Assembly (NCBI RefSeq): GCF_025399195.1
Contig: NW_026252137.1
Span: 1-64,000, forward strand
Reading direction: 5' to 3'
Origin: Umbelopsis ramanniana AG
Taxonomy: Eukaryota; Mucoromycota; Umbelopsidomycetes; Umbelopsidales; Umbelopsidaceae
Length of the DNA stretch: 64,000 nt
Below the pieces are notes generated by a model. That model made no database searches. It was not told the origin of the DNA and saw only the letters and a program-made list of their open reading frames with translations. Positions 57,606 through 64,000 of the stretch are shown here, piece after piece. Position numbers and translations under genes: made by a program. The first letter of the stretch is position 1. Each line of letters opens with the position of its first letter.

Positions 57606-60600
57606 AGGAAAAAGGCGTGCGATAAAGAACCAAGAAGTAGAAAGAAGGCTCGGCGGATGGCAATTTGTAACAATTTTTTCAAGCGGTGTTATCTCTGTCC
57701 TGCGAATTTTTTTCCCTATCAGGCAGTCATGGCCAGAATGGGGTTGAATTCCCTTGTTCTGGCAATTACATCCAGCCCCGGTATTGCTCTTTACATCGAA
57801 GACCTGTCATCCAACAAGAAGTTCAACCCATGGTGAACAAGAAGCAATCCATGCTAATGCTGCTTGACTTTCGTTCTCGGTGTACAGCCTGCCTTCATAC
57901 CGAGACAAAAAAAAAATTTATCCATCCTGGCTCCGCTCTCACCTATTGGTCCTCCAAATCCAAATCTGTGTTCAGGCCATTTAGACCGTAAATCGACTAG
58001 CACCAATCACATGGCAAAGTAAGAACAGCAAGCGTTGACTGCCGAGATGCTTACATGCCTCTTTGATATCAACAGCACAGTGGTTTTCAGCATGTTTGTG
58101 AAGAGACAGATAGACCGTTCCGTATACATTTCACTTCACGACAACTGATAACAACTGAGGTCGGGTGCTTGACAATGCCACTTTGCCTTTTTTAACCGGT
58201 CGAAATTATACCCATTTTGTGATCAGACTTAAGATTCGTTTATACCTTCTCATATGAGCTCTCAGTGAGGAAGTGGGGTTTCTTTACAGGACCCGAGATT
58301 TGCAGTGTGAAGAATAAACTCCCAATTCAAAAACATCGTCCATGTGTCGGGTGCAAAGCACGTTGTGTCACGCCATCAGCTGGCGTTTACAAGTTTACAG
58401 CTGGCAAACCAACATATGATACCGCGATGGACTAGAAAATCATGCCATCGAAAGTATTTCATACAAATTGTCAACCAGCCGTTCCAATTCGACACTTCCG
58501 AGCAGTGGTCCGTCACATATCGGAACAAGCTGATCGTAAATGAAAAAAATTGGAAGATGAAAATTTTGAGACCCAGCGTCGACGGACATCATCCAAAGTC
58601 CACCTCCACACAAAATGAAACGGAATAGAACAAAAAGTGAAATCTTTCATCCGTCAGGTAGCCATTGCACATTACCAAAGAGAAGGACACAAAAAAGAAG
58701 TCTCTACTCGGCAAGTCAAAGCAGACAGATATTCCTACACTATTTTCTTTGGTCGACCATCACACTGCCTCCTCCTTTCACAGAGGACGATCAGGGACGA
58801 AAATCAGAAATATAAATAGTGGCTGAGACAGCTGTCTACCATTGAACTCCGTGGTTTGAGAAGTAATGATCGAAAGTAAACAGTCGAGAATGGATAACAG
58901 ATTGGTGATGTATAGCTCGTTGTCCTCCCCTATCTCTATAACGTCTTTTGGGTTCTGCTTCAAAGAATGCCAAGTGTACAGAGAAACAGCTCAGATTTCC
59001 ATCAACGTAATGATTTAAGACTACCCTGCCCTTGAGCGGAGAATATGCTCTGACCTTTTTTTTGATAGCCAATTTCAGCCTCATATGAAATGCTATATTG
59101 TACTGAAACCATCCCACGCTGTGATCGCCCAGCATGGCTGTATAAACATCATGACGGAGTGGTTTCCAAACATGTTCTCAAAATTGAATGCATCACAACT
59201 ACGCTGGCTTGCACAAGAATGGAGGAGATCCACGCTGAGGACATGAGCCCCCTGATCTTCATTGTCAAAATTCAGCACTGCCGTCGGTGCAATAAACATT
59301 GATATCGCCACAGACCCAGATGCGGGTGACGAATGAGCCAAAAGCGCTCGCATCCCCCGCAAGACGCGTTATTTCATCCACGTAGCCCTTCTACCGCCCA
59401 CCTATTTTTTCTTGTAAAGCTGCTGCATCTTTCTTGTTTTCAGGACCTGACATTGAGTGTGATACCCATCAGGTTTGTCTGTATATGCTTACCAAAAGTA
59501 TAAAGTTACCTGCTATGGTTGTGAATCAAAATCATAACATAACCAGCAGGGCTTATACCTGGAATTGAAACGATCATAATTGGTTATGGGCTAAGAAGTC
59601 GAATTGCTGATCCTACCTGGACCAAGGCAGACCATTGGCCATCACACTGTGGTCGTGAAAGTTGCATTTGTAACCGTAGCCAAAGACGGTCGCTGAGCTT
59701 GACGGATGCACGAATAATTTTGAAGTAACAAAGGTGGATGGCTTGACTTTGTCCGTCGCGAGCATTTGGCCTGGTAACTTAAAGTTCATGCCAAGTAAAA
59801 GCGGATACATCTGACTTTGATTATTTGGTAAAGAATTTTTATTTTCAATATCAGCAATGCACTACCAGGGTATTTAACCTTCAGGCACCGAATCAGCCGT
59901 TTCTCTTCTTCAGCCTCTAGCACCACCTTTGCAGCTTGCTAAAGTTGTAGAGCAACAGACTATCTCTCCTTTTTAAGCCGGCGATAAGGCATCTAACGAG
60001 TACACAGCCTGCAACGCCATTCATTGAACCTGGCGTTGGGCTTTGTGGTACGTTTCACTCGTGCAGGGAAGCAAAGCGCTTTTGTTACAGCAAAGGATCA
60101 AAACGTATCGCTTAGAAGTGGGGTGTGCATACGATGCCATCCATCACAAGGGATACCTGTCTCAGTTGGGGGCAGTTGCGAAAGCACTGTCGCAAACCAT
60201 AGGGAAGATCGAATGAATGGGGGACACCTTCTAAATTGCCCAAAATACCTCGCCAGTGCGTTGAATGAATCTGCAGATTATTTACACAAACCATCCAGAA
60301 ATAACATAGTTTCTCAAAAAGCCCGCCTAACTAACCAAGCAGGCTGCATTACTAAAATATATAGAGTTTTTACCTATTTAATTTATTTGAACTCGATTTC
60401 TCAAATTCTTTAATACTGACAGTCGAGGCGGTTTACATGCAAGATTGGGGGGGGGCTCTGATGGGGGGACTGAAGAGAAATAATAAGACTACACTACATG
60501 AGACAAAGGATAGATAGTTAGATAGAAAAGGGAGAGTGGGTTCGCTAAATGCGGAGGGAGAAAAATCACTGCCACTAAGAGCACGATAGTAGGTGAATAA

Positions 60601-60646
60601 TGAAGGAGTATATAGAAGGATAAATGAGAGAACCAGAGGCCATCTC
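57606..60646. other. Gene-poor 3-kb region
   Basis: No supported gene on either strand. Frames are short. A plus-strand frame of 129 codons (60024-60413) has C-x2-C-H and NGGHLLNCPKYLA, vaguely like the zinc knuckle region of a retrotransposon, but it is isolated. A G-run of about ten lies near 60447-60456. Confidence 0.4.
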
Positions 60647-61685
60647 TTATTTCATATCGTTTGCAGAGTAGAGTGAACTGATACGTTTGCTGCGTCGGTT
60701 ATCGGCTACATGGAGCATGGAATCCGGTCGATTTTGATCTTGGGCAGTGTAAGCGGGTTGGACGTAGGTATCGTTTCCGGGATAATCTATGCAGTGACGA
60801 GGGAAAACACCCTTTGCATCTCCATTAGATATATTTTCACCAAGCATCCAGCCATCATCGTACTCTACGAGAACACGAATGCGATCACCAGATCGTATAT
60901 CAATTTCGTCGCCTAGAGTGGGCGTGTAGGTAGAGACGACATTGTAGACACCCAATGACTTTGGTTCCTCCAAGCGCTCATAGGGAGCGGCAGGTGGGAA
61001 GGGATTATCTTGCATTGGCATGGGTTGAGGTTTGTTGGGAGCCACAAAACCCATAGAGAAAGGATCAGCCATGCTCTGTCGCATAGACCGTCTGTAGTTG
61101 GGAGTTGTAGGCTTATTTCTACGCTTGTTTCGAATGAAAGCGAAGGCACCCACACCAATAGCAGCTACAGCGACTCCACCGATAATTCCACCAATAGCTC
61201 CACCCGATAAACCTGAGCTGGCCGAGGCATCAGGGCTGATACTAGGGGATGGTGAGGCCACATCGGTCCCTGTGGCACTACCAGCTGTAGTTGTAGGTAT
61301 GACAATGCCGCCCGGAAGCGATTGTGAGGCAACAGCGGTCGATGCTGCAACGCTGGATGCCTTTACAGTTGTTGTAGCCTTTTTGGTTGTCGTGGTTTTT
61401 TTGGTAGTGGTTGTTTTTTTGGTGGTGGTGGCTGTCAAATAACCAGAGATGTCAATATCGAGCGAGACATAGGCTTCTATTAACACCAAACTCGGGTTGG
61501 CTGAATCCTGTAAAGAAAGAAAACTTACCCTTGGCTGTGGTCTTCTTAGTAGTAGTCTTTTCAGCCTCTTTGGTCGTTGATTCAGCACGCTTGTTCATCT
61601 TTTGGTAATCTTCAACGGGTCTGAAATCGGAAGACGCGTCTATGACGGAGGCGATACACAAGCTAACCAGCGCTATAGTAGCCAT
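60647..61685 (-). CDS. Single-span cell-surface protein with cytosolic SH3 domain
   Basis: Two exons (61685 to about 61530, about 61435 to 60647). A signal peptide (MATIALVSLCIASVIDASS) precedes a Thr/Lys repeat tract (TTTKKTTTTKKTTTTKK) and a Ser/Thr/Pro-rich stretch, probably O-mannosylated. One membrane span (GGAIGGIIGGVAVAAIGVGA) ends in a basic patch (RNKRRNK). The cytosolic part ends with an SH3 domain (VVSTYTPTLGDEIDIRSGD, VLVEYDDGWMLGEN, GVFPRHCI). The ALYDY-like strand is degenerate (STYTP). Layout suggests a wall-stress or osmosensor-type adaptor, comparable in logic to Mid2/Wsc with an SH3 as in Sho1. Partners are unknown. Confidence 0.8.
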
Positions 61686-61880
61686 CTTGTGCAATTTCGA
61701 ATGAAGGAATGGAAAGGGAGCCGGAGCAAAAAGAGGTAACAGAAAAGAAACGCAAGAAAAAAGGGGAATATGAAATCGACGCTAAAGGATTTCTTATTGC
61801 TTGTGTTACTGCCGTGTAACATTGGGCGTGTGGGCCGGAAAATCATTTTTGTGAGCAACCTATTTTTTATTTTGCCAACC

Positions 61881-63491
61881 ATGTCACCCCTCCGATCAGG
61901 TCCCATCACTTCTCCACGTCAATTGGTAACAGCAACTTTTAGAAATTGGCCTTCATTCACCTTCATTGCATTGACATTGCATAATTAGAGAACAGAGCTG
62001 ACTTATTTGCGAAAGTGCCATGCCGACCAAACCACCGCTTTTATATCGCGCATTGACCCCGCTATTTTTACAAGTGAAGACCGCGAGGCTATGATACAGC
62101 CTATGATCCTTGGAATATTGAAAAATCAGTTGAAAGCGGATCACCTTTCGACAGCGTTGAAAGCGTCTTGCCCCATCGTAAATAGAGATGCAGATGATTT
62201 GCTCCTGGATTTGCATAAATCATGGTTAGCGGACAAAAATCAAAAGACTGAATTGATGGTAAATGACCTCAAGGTACGTAAAATCGGAAAGGACCCACTA
62301 CGTAAAATTGCGCGAGCTAATGTGGTCATTGTAATCAGAATACAATTAATAAAGCTTACGACGAAGTAGAACAAGAACCTTCACAATCGGAGTTAAAACG
62401 ACCACGACCATGGACAGTCAGAGAATTATCCATACTACATGCTCTTTATCCCATTCTGGATCACGATTACGATTCTTATACGTCTATCATACCAGAAAGA
62501 ACAGCGTCAGTAGCTTTATGATGTGAATGACACCCAACGTTTGTACTAACGACTTTGGCGTTCTTCCAGTGCACAGATTGCTACCAAGATACAAACCGAA
62601 TATGCACGAGGATATCTGGGAGATCATCAAGCCAATGATCATTATAAACAAACAAAGGCGATCCAGTATGAAGTATTTCACGACACAGCAAGCCAGATGG
62701 GGTTGCTCAAGGATCGACAACCCAATCGTCAAGCGTCTAAGGTGAATGAGTCGGAGCCTGCCGTACAGATCCCTGCTCCATTCGCAACCGACGAATCTGC
62801 ACCCAATGGTTCAACACTCACCGAGCCATCGTCATCCGCTGCAATAAAGCTCCCACGTCGAGCAGGACGGGGTAAAAAATCTGAATTGGTCGCAGCAGAG
62901 GACGAACGAATTGGATTGACAGAACCTCGACGAGTTGGACGTTCAAGAAAATCTGATATGGCCACTGCACAGAAGGAAAAAATGACAACTACTGTAAATA
63001 CGTCACCTCGTCGTATGGGACGCCCCAGAAAATCCGACCTAGCTGATGCACAGGGGAAAGGATCAAATGCAACCGCACCTCGTCATCGTGTCGGGCGTCC
63101 GAGAAAATCCGAGCTGGCTGACGCCCCCAAGGAAGGAAGAGAGGGCATTGAATCTCGTCGAGTTGGACGACCGAGAAATTACGAGCATTTTGACCAACCA
63201 GAGGAACACACACAATCCATCGACACCACATCCCTTAGTCCTGTGGACAGTACCAGGAAATTCGAAAGCGATGGCTCAGAGCAAGAACGGTGGAGTGAGC
63301 TTACATCCCCTCGCCGTGGTGGACATTTCAAAAGAATTGAGGGCGGTAAAATAAAAAAAGCAGAGACGTTGCCCATTTCCAGTCATTCCAGGAAGACGAC
63401 AGCGGGAAAAAAGCCGACCACAGCGAGCTCCACACCTGCAAGTTCACCAGGAACACAGTCGCCACCAAATTCTTCCTGTCTAGCTTCTTGA
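61881..63491 (+). CDS. AT-hook repeat protein with Myb/SANT-like segment
   Basis: Four exons (61881-61925, 61989-62273, 62339-62509, 62577-63491) give 471 residues, all in phase 0. The N-terminal part is helical (SEDREAMIQPMILGILKNQL). A segment KRPRPWTVRELSILHALYP, then IIPERTA and IATKIQ, looks like a degenerate Myb/SANT domain (aromatic-spaced, ending before IPxRT..I). Residues about 262-367 hold five tandem AT-hook-like units, each R-R-x-G-R-x-R/K-K-S (RRAGRGKKS, RRVGRSRKS, RRMGRPRKS, HRVGRPRKS, RRVGRPRNY), then a sixth worn unit RRGGHFKR. The tail is Ser/Pro/Thr-rich. Likely a nuclear DNA-binding protein; targets unknown. Confidence 0.72.
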
Positions 63492-64000
63492 ATTGCTGCA
63501 CATGTCCTATTTTCATACAAACTTTCTCTTGTGCATATGTCACTTTTTTTATTTCTGAAGGTCAACATGTAGTTAAACCAAAAAAAACTCGGCATCAAGC
63601 GGGCTTGACCTGACCAACCGCACAATGCCCCAATAAACAACTTTAATGCATATAGATGTAATGGATAGAGCCCTGTAAACCAGGCCGCAATGAGCAAAGT
63701 AACATGTTTAAAGATCATATAATGGAAAATGAATCCGAGAATGTGTACAAAGTGCTACTGTACATGCAATAAATATTTTGTGCTGCAGTTTTCTGTACCT
63801 GGACTGCGAAGAAGTTTTTCAGCTTGGATGTTACGAATGTTCAACCTCCAGATTAGCCAACTTGGAGAAATGTAGAAAAACTTCCAGCAGTTCAAGACTT
63901 GATATATTCTTGTGGTACATCATATCAAGAAGCAAAGGGATCATTGAAAAAAAGAGGATATGGATTGACGTGGGTTGGACCACTTGACTGGGCACAAGCG
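63492..64000. other. Window end, possible gene fragment
   Basis: A plus-strand frame from about 63873 to the edge is open (LPAVQDLIYSCGTSYQEAKG) and could be an exon of a gene continuing beyond the window. No motif is recognised. Confidence 0.25.

Noticed and set aside
60024-60413. Open frame with cysteine/histidine pairs resembling a retroelement zinc knuckle
   Set aside because: No neighbouring reverse transcriptase, endonuclease or tail; the match is too vague.
1-64000. CRISPR arrays, rRNA genes, bacterial operons
   Set aside because: No regular spacer-repeat structure and no rRNA motifs were seen; the genes are intron-containing and eukaryotic.

Overview
The window is nuclear DNA from a filamentous, probably early-diverging (Mucoromycota-like) fungus. 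It is gene-dense and AT-rich. Introns are short (mostly about 50-90 nt, GT-AG), some exons are tiny, and genes lie on both strands without operons. Fungal markers include a Zn2Cys6 regulator, a PCL/Pho80-type cyclin, GH125 and GH28 enzymes, an Fcy2-like NCS1 permease and Med17. A eukaryotic-type diacylglycerol kinase and BRCA1-like architecture, both missing from the best-studied yeasts, argue for an early-diverging lineage. The lineage call is an inference.

Layout. 1-3.5 kb is gene-poor: a broken zinc-finger-like frame, two tiny poly(A)-tailed insertions with target-site duplications, and a decayed LINE 3' end on the minus strand. 3.6-7.7 kb holds the two most notable loci. One is a compact RING-BRCT-BRCT protein resembling BRCA1. 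The other is a divergent pair made of a PhyH-type Fe(II)/2-oxoglutarate dioxygenase and an HD-domain oxygenase that together match the bacterial PhnY/PhnZ (or TmpA/TmpB) phosphonate-oxidising pair. 7.8-19 kb has a membrane protein, an ABCF ATPase, CutC (ten exons), a syntaxin-8-like SNARE, an acidic membrane protein and diacylglycerol kinase. 19-30 kb has acyl-CoA oxidase, a methyltransferase with an extra N-terminal domain, Vac14, the mitochondrial ATPase inhibitor IF1 and Sub2/UAP56. 30-34 kb is mostly intergenic, with small hypothetical proteins and an alpha/beta hydrolase. 35-46 kb has Med17, a PCL-type cyclin, a GH125 mannosidase, an ACBD5/Atg37-like acyl-CoA-binding protein and mitochondrial uL23m. 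46.8-57.6 kb has a polygalacturonase, CTNNBL1, a Zn2Cys6 factor containing an 11-nt microexon, glutamate 5-kinase and an NCS1 permease. 57.6-60.6 kb is gene-poor. 60.6-63.5 kb has a membrane-anchored SH3 protein and a Myb/SANT-like AT-hook protein.

Functional links. The PhyH and HD genes would form a two-step oxidative C-P bond cleavage route releasing phosphate and glycine (or a methylated analogue). Acyl-CoA oxidase and the tail-anchored acyl-CoA-binding protein both belong to peroxisomal lipid metabolism. Vac14 and the syntaxin-8-like SNARE belong to endolysosomal trafficking. Sub2 and CTNNBL1 act in splicing and mRNA export. Exon boundaries were derived by hand from splice motifs and reading-frame continuity. 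Family calls come from recognised motifs, not from database searches.
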